Counted from the first letter of the stretch, positions 12,401-25,421 are shown. The stretch: DNA of 64,000 nt from Polytrichum commune (GCA_950295325.1 OX485806.1:4526001-4590000), one strand, 5' to 3'. Numbers and translations: made by a program. Notes: generated by a model not told the origin, from the sequence alone.

Positions 12401-15400
12401 ACATAAAGTTGGTCTTCAAACCATGCTCAATACGGAACTTGAAGAGTTGGCAAAAATGGGAGATGGCTTAGGCGTACGAGGGATTTCTGGCATGGGGGGA
12501 ATTGGCAAAACCACTTTGGCCAAGGAAGTTTACAATCACTACTCTCAAAAAAATGCTTTTGAGTGCCAAACATTTCTGGAACCGGGAAAAGGGGCAGATC
12601 CGGTGACCTTGCAAAGGCAAGCATTGAATGACCTCCTGCAGAAGAAAGGTGTAGAGAATGTGGGTGAGAATTACAATTATTGGTTTTCGAGGCTCATTGG
12701 GCGGTCGGTTCTAATTGTCATTGATGACATCCTAAATGACGATCAATTCATGCAACTTGTACCAGACATAACAAGGTTGGGACCAAAGAGCCGTATCATT
12801 TTAACCTCACGCGAGCAAAATGTTTTGAGGAGGATTATGATTGACATGCCTATGAATTCTTTGTACATAATGAGGGAACTTAACCATGTGGACTCTTTTG
12901 AGCTCTTCACCTTTCACGCTTTCAAAGGAACAAAACCACCTTCAAAGGCCTCCAACTTGAAGTTGTATGATTTGGCAACTCGAATCACATCTTCTTGTGA
13001 TGGTCTACCATTGGCCTTGGAAATTCTTGGGAAACATATGTTTGGGAAAGAAGAAGATGTTTGGAGCAAGACAGCCCAAACCTTGCAGAGCAGACCAGAG
13101 GTCTTGAGTAAATTGTGGATTAGTTTTGAAGGCCTACCATCTGAGGCTGAAAAAATGATGTTCTTAGATATTGCATGCCAAATGGTAGGTTTACATGTGG
13201 CGGATGCAATTGACATTTGGGAGTCATGTGCGCTATCATGCACAGACCTTTGTTTGACGTCTAAAAATGTGCCAGGTTCATTGGCCATTTTGAAAGACAA
13301 ATCATTAATAGATGTGGACACAAACGATCTACTCACCATGCATGACCTCCTTCGGGAGATGGGCAAAGAGTTGGTTTGCAAAGAGGAGATAGGTGGTAAA
13401 GCCCTTCCGATTGGAGCTCGAAGTCACTTATTGGATTTGCATGTAGAATCTCTCAAGAAAGGGAAGGTATGTACCTTATCTAACTTCCTTCATACTACAC
13501 AAAATATGATATTTAGTGTTTGATTAGATTTAGTGTTTTACCACCCTACTTTGCTCAACACTAATTTTCAATTCTTTGATAATTAGTGCTAGACATAAAT
13601 GCGCCGCCGCGCCTTCCTTGTTGCCACCTCTTTCCTACTAAACACTAAATTCGTGCATGTAACTTTCACATATTACCATAGATGATATTTAGTGTTTGAG
13701 TTTACATGTAATGTTACTTACTTTCATAGGGTTAGTGATATTTAGTGTAGTGTTCGTATTTAGTGTATCTAACACTAAATATCATATTTTGTGTAGCTTA
13801 GGTCAATAATACAAGAAAGTTTGGACACTTCACCCCTTGAGAAACACGTTGTAATGTGGACATAACTTGGGAAATGGATCTTTGGTTGGTGTACATGTTC
13901 ACAACATCTACAAACATGGAGAATGAAATGTTGAGTTGAGATCCTAAATTAGTCTAGCAAGGTGATTTGAGAGTAAATCATGGGTGATCTTACAAGGGGC
14001 AAGTTCTTTCCACAACCTATAGGTGTTGGGAAATGACATCCCTTAGATATTGTTTCTATACTTTGTCCACTTTGCGCTAGGTGGACATGGAAGAACCATG
14101 TTGATTGTGGTCATGTGTTATATATATGCACAAACATGTATGGTAGAAATGGAGTAGGTCTACAAGGTACCTAGCAAACATCATGTGGTAAAGTGGGCAA
14201 AACATGGTGAACATCGTAAAGGCCCATTCATCACATGTTTCCTTAGGTATGTACCACAACTTTCGTGCACATTGGCTTTGGCAAATGGCACAAGAAATTT
14301 TGGACAATTACCACCAAGGGAAACCATGTGGTTATGTGGACAAACCTAGGGAATGGATATCACTCATTTTCTTCTTCTTAGGTTTTGTCCACTTTAACCT
14401 AGGTACTAATAAATTGCTCAAAATTTCTTGTGTGCATTGAATTAGAGTCATGTTGGTTGCAATCATTTGTTGAATATATGTCCAAAATTCCAAACATGTA
14501 TGTTGGAAATGAAGTAGAGACCAAGAAACTTGACATTTCATTGTTATGAAAGTTATGAGTGTTACTTGATCCTCCACAAATTTTATTTCTAGAAGATATA
14601 AGTTGTGTAAGTTATCCCTTGGTACTTCACTATCTCATAGTTTATATATATACAAGCATAGAATTTTTTCTTTTTCTTTTTCGTGTGTGGGGGGGGGGGG
14701 CTATTTATCTTCTTTTTTTCATAATACATTTCCCCCCTACTACTTTGGTCATTATCTAGCATCCCTTGTTGGTGTGAACTTAAAGTTTTTATGTTTAAAC
14801 TTAATCCTATGATAATTTCAAAATTAAATGTATCTTCTATGTTGTGTCAAATCAATGTATATGTGGTACTTTAAGGCACCCTTCATCAACATGCTTAGTA
14901 ACATAATGTAGCCTATTAACACAAGACTTGGGCTGCCTTATGTTATTACGTTCTTCAATAAAGGGTGGAATGCATTAATGACAAGGGATTGAGATACCAA
15001 AGATTGACATGAATACAACATGATGAACAAGAACACAACTATAGTATTTAAAATGCAGTATGTGAATAGAATTAATGCTATAGTACATTGAATGTTTTTC
15101 AAAATTCTGCTTACACAAATAATGAATACCTTGTATTAATTCTCACCATATTTCTAATATTTTTCTAGTTAAGTACTTTGGAAGCTATGTCCTTTAATCT
15201 TTTGATTGTCGTTTTCTAATTGGCAGGATGTAGAGGAAAACATTCGAGGCATATCGTTGGTTGGGCACATGGCTACCATTGATGCTTCAATGTTCAAGAA
15301 GTTTGTGGAATTGCACTTACTCCAACTAGATGGGACTCGTATAGAGGGTGATTTCTCGGGGACATCTGACAAGCTTCGGTGGCTACAGTGGAGGTCCTCA

Positions 15401-18400
15401 TTTCTTGAATACGTGCCTACCAAGATGTGCTTCTCATGTTTGACCATGTTGGATCTTTCCAAGAGCAATACCCTAACACGACTTTGGTCAGAGAATCAGG
15501 TGAGGTTATTCTCAACTAGGCATTTCAATATAATTTGGAAGATGTTACAAGGGTGACTTAAACTCAATGCCTTAACCCATATCCCATGGGAACTCAAAGG
15601 TTATATCTGTATAAAGCCGAAATAGTGCTAAGATGGGGGTGACCTTCCTAGCACTTGGTTCCTGTGCACCTTATCATCTATGGTCCACCTATTAAATGTA
15701 GTGGAAGTATTTGGGTGGATTAGCTTTTTCTAATTAATCATATGAAAACCTAGGGGCTTGCCCAAGGTTGGAAGAGATAGGTACAAGTTGGCTTGTTAGT
15801 GCCCGTTCAAGGATTTACATTACTCGGTGTGTCAACTCCAAATTGACATCAAACCATTTCTAATTAATATATGCACGTTACAAAGTGCTACACTATTTTA
15901 TATAATCAGTGTGGGGTACCATTTGGAGTTATAACATTGTACTGAGAGCACCATTTTTTTACCTAAATAACATAGGTAGTTAGTATGCACACTGAAGAAT
16001 ATGATATAAGTTAGTTGGTGGAAAGTTACAGAAACATATAACTTCGAATGGTTACCCACACTGATTAGACAAAACAATGTAGTCTCCGGAATTCTATTGC
16101 ATGACAACTTTTGACCTTGATTCTTGAAGCTGAATTTATAACTTACTCTCTTATCCATTAGATGTCATTAGTTTCACCCTGCATAATCCATTCCATCCAC
16201 ACTTACAACGACGTCCATAACCTTGATAAATTCAACCTAATTTTTAGAGACACGATTCAATGCAGGCTCCCAGGCTATTGCGAGTTCTACTCCTTCGAGA
16301 CTGTGTGCTGTTGGAGAAGATCCCACGTGACATCATGCTCCTGGAATACTTGAGGAAATTGGATCTCCAGGGGTGCAAAAACTTGAATGAACTTCCAGAA
16401 TCTCTTGGACAGGTGACGCAACTGGAGTATTTGAACTTGAATGAATGTGGGAACCTGAACAACCTGCCTGACGAAATGGTCAATTTGTCAAGCCTGAAGA
16501 TCTTCTCAATGAACAGGTGTAGCAAGATCACAAAACTTCCAGAAAATTTTGGAAACCTCAAGGCACTGCTGGAATTCTCCGCTGAGGGAGCGACTGGTCT
16601 CTCTGCCTTACCAGACTCATTCTCCGGACTCCACAATTTGGAGAAAATTGTGCTGAATGACTGCCATACATTGACCAAGCTGCCTAAGTCTATCAAGGGC
16701 CTTGTGAAGCTCAAGGAGTTTCGTATGCAATCCACGGCAATTTCATCATTGCCTGACGACTTTGGAGATCTTGAAAACCTTCTGGATCTCTTCCTCCAAC
16801 ATTGCGACTGCTTACAAAGTCTTCCTGAGAGTTTCGGAAAGCTCAAGAGTCTCCATAAGCTCAGCTTGCACAAGTGTCATAGGTTTCGGACGCTACCGCA
16901 GAACTTTCAAGAGTTGTTCAACCTTGTGGACCTCGACCTTGAAGAATGTCCTATTGAAGATGATGGTTTCCCTCAATACCTTGGAAAGGTTGGAGAAAGT
17001 CCAATCTTGAAGAGGTTGGAGTTTCTTCGTATGCGGAAGACCAATGTGACCACCCTGCCAGAGTGTTTTAGGGATCTCATAGCCCTGGTGCATCTCGACA
17101 TGCAAGAAAGCCCTAATCTGGTGGACGTTCGAGAGTTACCTGCATCCCTTAAGGAGCTTCTGCTTAGTCATTGCCCCAAGCTAATGGAGACACTTAACAT
17201 GGAGAAATACAAATTGTTGATCAAATTGGACCTACACAATTGCACAAGTTTGACTGCTGTTCAGGGACTGGAACATCTGGATTCACTTCAGGAGATCAAT
17301 GTGAGTGGGTGCCGGAAGTTGGTGGATATGCATGACAAACTTCTCCACAAGACAAAAATGATGAGATGTTTCTTGGCTGGAAGTGGAGCTTGCCAAGAGT
17401 ACAACAACAACTTTTTAGAGGTATCACAATCTAGGCCAATCAATTTTCTGGCATGCTCCTTTTGCAGAATATGAAATCGTGCAAACAAGTAGATCAAAGT
17501 TACAATAACGGCATATCGTGATGCGGATTTCCTCAAAGCATCAAACACATGGTTCCAACCTTTGGTTTGATTTAATGACAATTGAATATGTAATCATAAG
17601 TACTGTGGAAAAAATCCATCGTGCTTTCGAAAGCATGATTTGAATTTAGTAGTTTGATTTAGTGAGTTGGAGTCTGTGTCGATGACCAGTGTGACACCAT
17701 ATGCAGGATTTATAGCTACAAACCTCTGAATAAACGTTGGTGCTCTTAACCATTTTGTTTAATTTCAGGGAAAGCAAATTTCATCACAACTGGTCAGCTA
17801 CTATGACCATGCTCTCAGATTTGCTCAAAATATTATGCCAAGAAAGATTAGTTCAAAGGAAGACGCCAATGAGCTCAGCATGGAGAAAACCGTGTCAAGC
17901 AGGAAGGTCAAAGCTGTCGTTATTGCTCTTGTGGCGCACGATCAAGGTTGGTCTGATTATCCCCATCTTCACGGGATGTACAATGGAGAGTGCGAGATCG
18001 AAGCACGAATTATACGAGGCGATGAGGAAGTGTATTCAAGTCGGGTAATCAGATTGCGACACGCGGACCATCGCGATCAGGTCTATCTCCTCACATTATA
18101 TGAATCCCACCCTGTCACTCGAAGGTTGCAACTCGACGACAAAGTTTGCGTTTTCGCACTATCCAGATATCAGCGTTGGGAAATCACAGTGATGCAAGGG
18201 AACATAAGCTTTGTGCATGATGAGCAAGATCAGCCAGGTTTGGCGATCAGGAATTTGCGGCTGAAGGACTACCAACCTGGAACTCATGAATATCCAAAAG
18301 TCATACAAGGTTACAGTGAACAAATTCTGCTTGACCTTTCTGCAAATGGGGTTGGTGATGGCTCTTCTTCATTACATCGCACTCCTGTTCGACTCGTTTA

Positions 18401-19149
18401 TAAACCAGATCCTGATCCTAATGGTGATGGTAAATCGCTTCTCTTCAAATTGGTAAGTGCAATGACTATTCTTATTCACCATTCAGATATATCTAGTATA
18501 ATTGTCGGTTGGTTGATCCTGCTCAACAATGCAATTAGTACACAGCGCAGGGTGTAATCACGCTTGTTGAGGGGCTTAAGAGAAAAATAAACAACCTAAA
18601 TCCTTGGACTTGGCGTCTTACATTCTTCTGGGCAAAATTATAATGAAATACACCTGGTGACATCAAATTCAAGAGATATGTACCTAAAGTCCACTCTAAA
18701 CATGGGGTGCTTGGAGCTGCACACATCTGCCTTCATGCACATACCTAAATTATCTATATACAAAACAAAGAGGGTCATGCTTACTTATGTATAGGGAGAA
18801 ATCTAGGACGTTCTGAGCAAATAAATCTAACTTGATTATGTGGTTGTAGGTCATGATGCACGCGTTGGAAAGACCCGTTTGTAGAATTTGTGATGGTTGC
18901 AACACAAGCATATGGGACCATGGCTGGCATTGCAACATATGTGATGATTTTGACTTCTGTGAGAATTGCTACAACGGGTCAAAGGACACAGGAGAGCTAA
19001 ATTCACCTCACACTTCAGAACATCCTATGTCTGCATTTGTACGAAAAGAAGAGCCACTCGTCGATTCACGTCAAAACTGGGGATATCTGATGCAACATGA
19101 TGAATCAGCATCCAAGTTTACTTGGAGCGAAACCTTCAATTTCCCATAG
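9475..19149 (+). CDS. TIR-NBS-LRR immune receptor with N-terminal ZF-HD-like pair and C-terminal ZZ finger
   Basis: Seven exons join in frame: 9475-9856, 11128-11722, 12311-13466, 15227-15499, 16266-17420, 17769-18452, 18850-19149 (4,545 nt, 1,514 residues). All introns are GT-AG. Exon 1 has two Cys/His modules (DGC...CxCCxCHRNFH and CQKH...DGC...CACCxHHRNFH), matching the ZF-HD dimerisation module. Exon 2 is a TIR domain (YDVFVNHRGPDTK). Exon 3 is an NB-ARC with P-loop GMGGIGKTT, kinase-2 LIVIDD, RNBS-B GPKSRIILTSRE, GLPLALE and MHDLLREMG. Exons 4-5 give about 12 leucine-rich repeats. Exon 6 is an unrecognised beta-rich domain (DQGWSDYP). Exon 7 is a ZZ zinc finger (CRICDGCNT...WHCNICDDFDFCENCY). 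The family acts as intracellular pathogen sensors; TIR domains are NADases. Joining exon 1 is inferred from matching phase 1; it could be a separate mini zinc-finger gene. No frame break is seen. Confidence 0.82.
10620..11075 (+). repeat. Two-copy tandem repeat (~233 bp) in NLR intron 1
   Basis: 10620-10851 and 10852-11075 align over their full length (for example CATGAATTCCAGACAATTGACTTG versus AAGAGTTCCGATCAATTGACTTG in short pieces). Short open frames in each copy are by-products of the repeat and not separate genes. Confidence 0.75.
13495..13796. mobile_element. ~302-bp MITE in NLR intron 3
   Basis: Ends CTACACAAAATATGATATTT and the exact inverse. The termini resemble those of the 378-bp MITEs at 2.1 and 7.4 kb, but the interior is different and has several ATTTAGTGT repeats. 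It lies within the intron that follows the NB-ARC exon. Confidence 0.65.
14996..15130 (+). repeat. 135-bp sequence shared with 21592-21727
   Basis: ACCAAAGATTGACATGAATA... in the NLR intron before exon 4 recurs in the same orientation at 21.6 kb with only a few differences. The second copy abuts a DUF7869 relic. It is either part of a mobile element or a local duplication. Confidence 0.7.
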
Positions 19150-20990
19150 TAAATGACATAACATTCTGCTGTTATGACATTTTGGCTGTGCTTGAGCTAT
19201 AGTTAATATAGAATTAGGATTGGATGATATTCTGTGGTCAGTAATATCAATTAGGTTTCTCAGTGGTTTGTAGATTGTTTATACAGTACTACGTAATCTT
19301 GTAATCTGTGATTAAGTGGTAACGTTTCTAGTAAAGTATCTCGGAGATAGTTGATGTGATGGAATACTGAAGTTGTAAATGCAAGATCAGTTGCAAGAAA
19401 CATGTGTATGTGAGCAGATTGCTTGTCTGTGTTGAAACGCATTGCTGGGTGAACCTGAGAATGTTGTGTGTCATCAAATGTTTACAATCAAGAAGTAGTG
19501 CATTGTGTTGTATAATATGTATAGAAGATGTTTAGACTGTATTTCCTATACGTTGCAGTGTAGATGGTTTTTGTCTAAACTTGAAAATTAAAAGTTTTGA
19601 TTTCTTTGTGTTACTGATCTTGGGTTACACGTACCTTTCAAAGAATAGGAACATAGAATTACCATACATGGACATCAAGAGATTAGGTACTTCTGTTCCT
19701 TGTTGACGAGGTCATCTCATATATAAGTTGTTTGAGTCTTGAAGTCACTAACAAGGCCAGCAGAGAGCTTCGCTACCTTCAAGAACCACTCTGATTTGAT
19801 GTCCAGGTATGTCACCTTCTGGCCATGTCGATGAATACATAGCTTTCACCAAGTCTTTGTAAGCAGACACATCCATGCCCAAAGTTCTCATCATCTTCCA
19901 GAGGTTTCTTTTAGGGTACATGCCTATGAATGATTCAGACGCAAAAATCCCTATAACCTTGTTAGACATTCGTTCATGACTGTATGTACTGTACATTGTA
20001 TAATAAAGTGTATAATACCCTAGTTTGTAATCCAAGTTGAAGAGTTGTCACATAAGAGATGTGACTCTTACATACAGTTGTGACTCTTGAAGAGGGTTTT
20101 TCTTGAGTACAAGCATAGTACATTGAAAATTTGTAACATTATTTTTTTAACATGACTAATTTGCTCATGTGTTTGTATCTTCTTTTCTCATAAAAAAGCA
20201 CATGGTATCAGAGCAATCTTGATGTTTAGAATGTTTGATCCTTGAGTTCAATGAATAAAGTGTTGGACAAGAAAATAATTGTATTGATTACAAAATAGCT
20301 TGTAATGGCCATGGAAGAACAACCTGTAACATTATATTTGTTAATTTGAGACTTTCTCTTGTCATAAATTAATATATGAACCACAACAACATGAAGTCGC
20401 CCAAAACTAGATTGTCAACAATCTCAAATATAGTATCAATCCTAGTATCCCAAATTCAATGATTGGCTGACATAAGCACATAGAGCACTTGAAACCAACT
20501 TCACCAACAAAAATATATGGAACACTATATTCATTAATCGGAGACTTTGGAAAGTCTCAAGATAAAATACGCTCATAGTTTGGGATGCCAATATTGTGAG
20601 CAAACGGAACATTGAGAACATGAGGAACATGATGGTTTACAAATTTGCACATGAAAAATATTCATATTACTAAAAATAATAAATCTTTAAATCATAATCA
20701 AAACATGAACTACATGTGAAAAATAACAACCGAATCCCAAAACAAATGGTTTTATGTCATTATAAAATTTAGGGTGCACATTCCATATATAAGGGTCTTA
20801 TGGAATTGGATGGCACATCTCAAACGTATGTATAAATTTGAATGTAGCTGCAATAAAACCAAGTTTATGAAGTACCCTTATTTTTCACCATTAATTCCAA
20901 CCGATATTATGTTTCTCCTTCTCCATCTTCCGCTTCATATCCATTCTCGGTGTCATTTTTTGCACTTGCAATACGTGCCAAGTTGTCTTT
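19150..20990. other. Intergenic region downstream of the NLR; no confident gene
   Basis: Contains the likely 3' UTR of the NLR. A 95-codon - strand frame (19748-20035) ends GHQIRVVLEGSEALCWPC and might be a gene remnant, but I do not recognise it. A degenerate copy of the 28-bp terminal repeat (AACATTATATTTG...) begins at 20328, and a primer-binding-site relic lies at 20203-20214. Confidence 0.4.
20203..20214 (+). other. Retrotransposon primer-binding-site relic
   Basis: TGGTATCAGAGC is the complement of the 3' end of initiator Met-tRNA, the usual primer site of plant LTR retrotransposons. It follows a TTTCTCATAAAAAAGCACA stretch that could be an LTR end. No downstream coding region was found. 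Confidence 0.45.
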
Positions 20991-20994
20991 GGAA

Positions 20995-21588
20995 AAATCT
21001 ATATGTTTTTAGAGGATGGTCATTGTTTTTCCGATATGGAACCCTTGCGCAGCTTCCAAACACAAAGTATGGTATCCGAGTTTATCCGAACCGGTCCATA
21101 CGTTGAGTTCCCTGTCTACTAGAAACTTTTTGTGGTGTCCCAACCTTAATAAGTGCAGAGCACCTTCTGATCTTTGGTGCTTTGGATGACAATATTCCAC
21201 TTCAATTTGACAAAAATTGAGGCAAGTTCAAACAAAATTGTGTGAAGATAATGCTTTCACCAACCAAATTGGCTTGGGTGCTTCTCATCTCCTGCTCGTG
21301 AAAGGACCATATAACCTCTGTGGCAATCAATACCCACACGAAATAACAGTGTCAACCGATTGCGCGCATGGCCAATGTAATGCTCGTCCATTGCGAACTC
21401 TTCATGGACAACTCCATTGCTGAAGAACATGGTGTCGGACTCCACAACCGTCGAACGACTTTATGGCCAAAATCCTTGGGTTAAAGTTGTATGGGTGTCG
21501 ATACCAAGTGTTATCAAGGCCAAGAGAATGTGATCCCAATATGCGATCAATGGTTCATGAGTATCCTTAACATGTCTAGTGATGTCCT
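20995..21588 (-). pseudogene. Second DUF7869 C-terminal fragment
   Basis: The - strand encodes, with frame breaks, the DCHRGYMV / VHEEFAMDEHYIGHARNRL portion of the DUF7869 protein. It parallels 620-1100, where the corresponding intact text is EEFDVDDHYVGPASSRP. The fragment is truncated at both ends, and the 135-bp repeat at 21592 follows immediately. Confidence 0.7.
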
Positions 21589-21949
21589 AACACCAAAGAT
21601 TGACATGAATACAACATGATGAACAAGAACACAACTATAGTATTTAAAATGCAGTATGTGAATAGAATTAATGCTATAATACTTTGAATGTTTTTCAAAA
21701 TTTTGCTTACACAAATAAAGAATACCTTTATGGCCTTATAAACTAAAATGAGCCAATTGGGCCATTATGAGACAATTCGTACAGATGGGAACGTGCATTG
21801 GGAACGTAGTTCACGAGTAAATCCCCGTGATTGACAAGGATTAGAACAAGAGGAAGGTCATCAAGATAGAATAACACATTATTTCATGCACATTGGGTGA
21901 TACATATAAGCTACAAGAATGCATACTGTTGCCCAAAACAAAACTTAGC

Positions 21950-22860
21950 CTAGCTGTAATAACGGGTGTTCACCAGTGACCAACCAACACCACGCAACAC
22001 ATGAGCCTATATCCATAACACAAATATGGTCGACACCACCAAGGAACAACCATGCGCATGACAACAAATGTATTCAAATATCATGCGTCTAATCATAAAA
22101 GCCATAATGGGCACTTAATACTACTCGGAGTATACGGATACATCTAACTACGAGTGAACGCCCGTGACCAACCAACGCCATGCAACACATGATGCAAGAT
22201 CCATAACACATGCAGGAAGGTCTACAAGTCATACCCGACTACACAAAAGAGGGTCAACGTAACCAGTAGACCACCGTGCGCATGACAACAAGAGTGTCAA
22301 AAAATCATTTGGTTGAATTATACATGCCACAGTGGGCACAAAATATGTCACAAAGTAGATGAATTGTTGTAACCCTCGGGGGGGGGGTAGTCATTGGTTG
22401 GAGTAGCAATATACGTGCGAACAAATGATAGGGTATTTTAAAAACATGGGGGCTAAAAATTATAAATGGACTTAAGAGTAATATAGGGTATCAAAAATGG
22501 CACTGGACATCTTTAAAGTACTATAGGGTATGGAATAATAGGTAATTTGAAATTATAAGTAATGCAAGCCATTTTTCTATTAACCCAAAGTAGAAATTTA
22601 CATAATGATAGCATGTGAAAAGAAGAAGAGAATTGAAAGTAATACCCCCCTACAAAATAGTGGTTGTTCGCACCTATATCCTTAACTTTTTAACACACTG
22701 CCCCCCCCGAGTTGTAACCACGGGTGAACACCCGTAGACAACCAGCACCAAGCCAGTTACACGGGCGGGCCAATCTATAACCATAAAGGTCCGGTCATCT
22801 ACAAGAGGAGTATGAATCATTAATTGTGGAGGGCACCTTCAACCTTCCAGCCTCAGACGG
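21950..22860. repeat. Diverged ~190-bp tandem repeats carrying CGGGTG/CACCCG palindromes
   Basis: Units starting near 21958, 22145 and 22718 share GTGACCAACCAACRCCA, CATGCGCATGACAACAA and a palindrome of the type CCACGGGTG AA CACCCG. The same palindrome occurs in introns of the gene at 61-64 kb. No protein coding seen. A 337-bp MITE interrupts the last unit. Confidence 0.6.
22375..22711. mobile_element. 337-bp hAT-type MITE, copy 1
   Basis: Ends CTCGGGGGGGG and CCCCCCCCGAG. The 8-bp direct duplication TTGTAACC borders it at 22367-22374 and 22712-22719. An inverted copy of the same length lies at 61529-61865. An 8-bp duplication fits the hAT superfamily. Non-coding. Confidence 0.85.
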
Positions 22861-25393
22861 TGTAACCCGCTGCTGAACCGGTTTACATGGAAGTTACTCC
22901 CACCAAAATTAGATCTTCTCTCTAAGTCTCGTGAAGGTGTTTGTATTCTTCTGTGTCTCAATCCCGTAACATATAGTTTCAATGTCTTTATAATTTCTCT
23001 AGGAGTAGTTGCCCTAAGATCACAAGTTTATGTTCCCCGAAAGCGTCCTTAACCAGAAACACGTAAATGCATTCTCAATATCTCTTAATAGCTTTCTAAT
23101 GGATTCTTAATGTGTAAGTGCCTTTAGAACTTAGTTAATGTTTCCCAAAAAATGTAATGTCACGGTTAAGTGTTACGAGGGAAATTGCTCTTATACAATA
23201 TCTTTCATGGTTGAAAACATTCACAATCCTATTTATCCATTCAAGTTCTTATAACATATCTCTCGTTCCTTTCAAGTCTTCAAGCATCTTGCCCAACTTC
23301 TCTATAAGGCAAGCATACTCCCTCGCTAAGTCAAAACAACCTAATTCATAGAATGTTCCTCATTTACTCTCTTAGAATATTTTATCATTCCCGTAAGTCT
23401 AATAACTTCTAGGATCACTCCCCATTATTTCATGGTTCGAATGTCCATTCAATTATCTCAAATCCGAGTCACGCTATCCAATTTACGCAAGCATATACCC
23501 TTGCTAAATTAGATCTCTCGGGTGCCTATTTGGTTATGTTTACGGCCTTGAATTAAATCCTTAGTTCATCCACCTCAAATTCCCTTTCTCATGTTCAAAA
23601 TCTAACCTCAAGGAAGAATAATATCTCTCAAATTCCTTAGGGCATCTCACAAAGATATGGCTTAAGTAATCCCTTCATGTATCCCTCAATTCCTTACTCA
23701 TTGCCCCTTAAGTTATTTTTAGATTTGATATGCGGTAAAAGTTTGATATGAGGTCTTGATATAAAGGTATGATGTGGCGGTACATTGATTTGCCTAATTG
23801 ACGAATCCTCTACCGCTTATGATTACGTTTTTACGTCATGCGGTGATATGATTCTAATAACTCAAGTTCAAATGATGGTTAAGTATGTAGACAATGTAAG
23901 ATCCTTTTTTAGCTTAAGTGTAATTACATTCATCAATCAATTCCAATCATGTTACATATAAGTTACTTCTCTTAATCGTTTCCTTCGGTGAATTTGTGTC
24001 CACTTTCCTAAGGTCCTTGAAGTTCCCGCAACTCCAAAATCATGTGGCCTCCTCGGTAATTTTAGTTTATTTTCTAAGTCTTTAATCGTCCCGCGTCGGC
24101 ACGGAAATCCCAACCTCGCCCGCTTGAGTAATAATACTTGGCAAGTTCAATTCGTTGCCGCGGTTGATTGTATTGTTTCCACGAGCGTTCTTAAGTCCGA
24201 ATGCCCTTCGGTGCCTCCCGTCTCGGATTAATTCTCTAATTCCTAAGCTAATTAATCACCATAGGTGCCTCACGTCTCAACAAAGTCCGAGTTCGGACAC
24301 TCATGCCTCACGTCTCAACAATAGTCCGAGTTCGGACGCTCAAGCCTCACGTCTCAACAAAGTCCGAGGTCCGGACACTCATGTATAATATTCGGGATGA
24401 AATGAAGTGTATTAGGGCCCTCTAGTGGCCTCCTTATATAGTCTCACAAATCTACGTTTTCCTAGAATTTTTGTAAATGTTAGCTCGGCTAATTTTAGCA
24501 CTGAATCTAATTATAGCAGAGTTTAAATGTCTTAATTCATAGAGTTTAAATCTAAATAGTCCAACATGTACTATCCATGTACATAACTTTTCCTATCACC
24601 CTAGTTGGAATTTCATTCATCCTAATTCTATTTAACATGTGCTCCTAAACGGAAATAGGACCGCGCCTCTATGCTTCTCAAAATGGTCCTATTTACATTT
24701 ACTGTCCGAGGCTTAAACTAGTTCGTCTCCACTTCCGTTCGGCCGTCCCGAACCGGCTTGCTAACTTCAGAGGCCGATGGCCGTCCTCGTCCTCAAATGG
24801 CCCCGTTTCCACCGTCCATTTAGTTCCCTCTCCTATTGGTCCCTCAGGCTTTCGGCCGCTTGGCTCTCGGGCTGGGTCCTCTCTTTGCTGGTCCCGCAGC
24901 TCCTGCCCTAGTCCCTTACGCTGGTCCCTCAGTCCTGGCGCGTATTTGCTGGTTTCTCCTCAGGCTCCTTGTGGTACCATTTTTTGGTCTGAATGCTTAA
25001 GTTTTAGTTTTGAGATGTAAATGAATGTCAAATTTTACTCAAGACTAGTGAAATAGTGAAGTATTAGACACTTAGTCACTCCGAAATGGAAACAGGCTAG
25101 GGAAGAGGAATTTCCTTTGCTGCCCAGAGTTTAGAAGGATATGAGGGGGCATGGAATTCACATGTGACAATTAGAAGTAGCACTTGGAATCCTAGCTGCA
25201 GACAGTCACCACCTTTTGAGGATAGAAGGATAAGAAGAAGGAAGGAGAAGACAAGAGGGGCATTGTAATTTTGATCTTCCTCTCGTGAAGAGAGTGAATT
25301 CCTCAACTCCCAGGGTGTGAAGCCCTTAATTTTATGTGTACAGTCTCTTTTTATATCAATACAAAGTGCCATTATTAAATCCTTCTTTAAGTT
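22861..25393. other. Gene-poor stretch; no gene supported
   Basis: AT-rich to about 24.0 kb, then more GC-rich. Contains three 43-bp tandem repeats at 24265-24385. 24.96-25.38 kb looks like the tail of an old LTR (TTTTATATCAATACAAAGTGCC) and includes a CTCTCGTGAAGAGAG hairpin. No gene is recognised. Confidence 0.4.
24265..24385. repeat. Three ~43-bp tandem repeats with GTCCGA/TCGGAC palindrome
   Basis: Each unit contains TGCCTCACGTCTCAACAA followed by the 14-bp palindrome GTCCGAGTTCGGAC (third unit slightly changed). The design of short perfect arms with a 2-nt centre resembles the other palindrome families in this window. Confidence 0.7.
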
Positions 25394-25421
25394 AACACTA
25401 TATTCGTTAAATTGAGACTTT
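25394..25421 (+). repeat. Left 28-bp terminal inverted repeat
   Basis: Begins AACACTATATTCGTTAAATT and is identical in inverse to 58178-58205 and 583-610. Confidence 0.75.
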
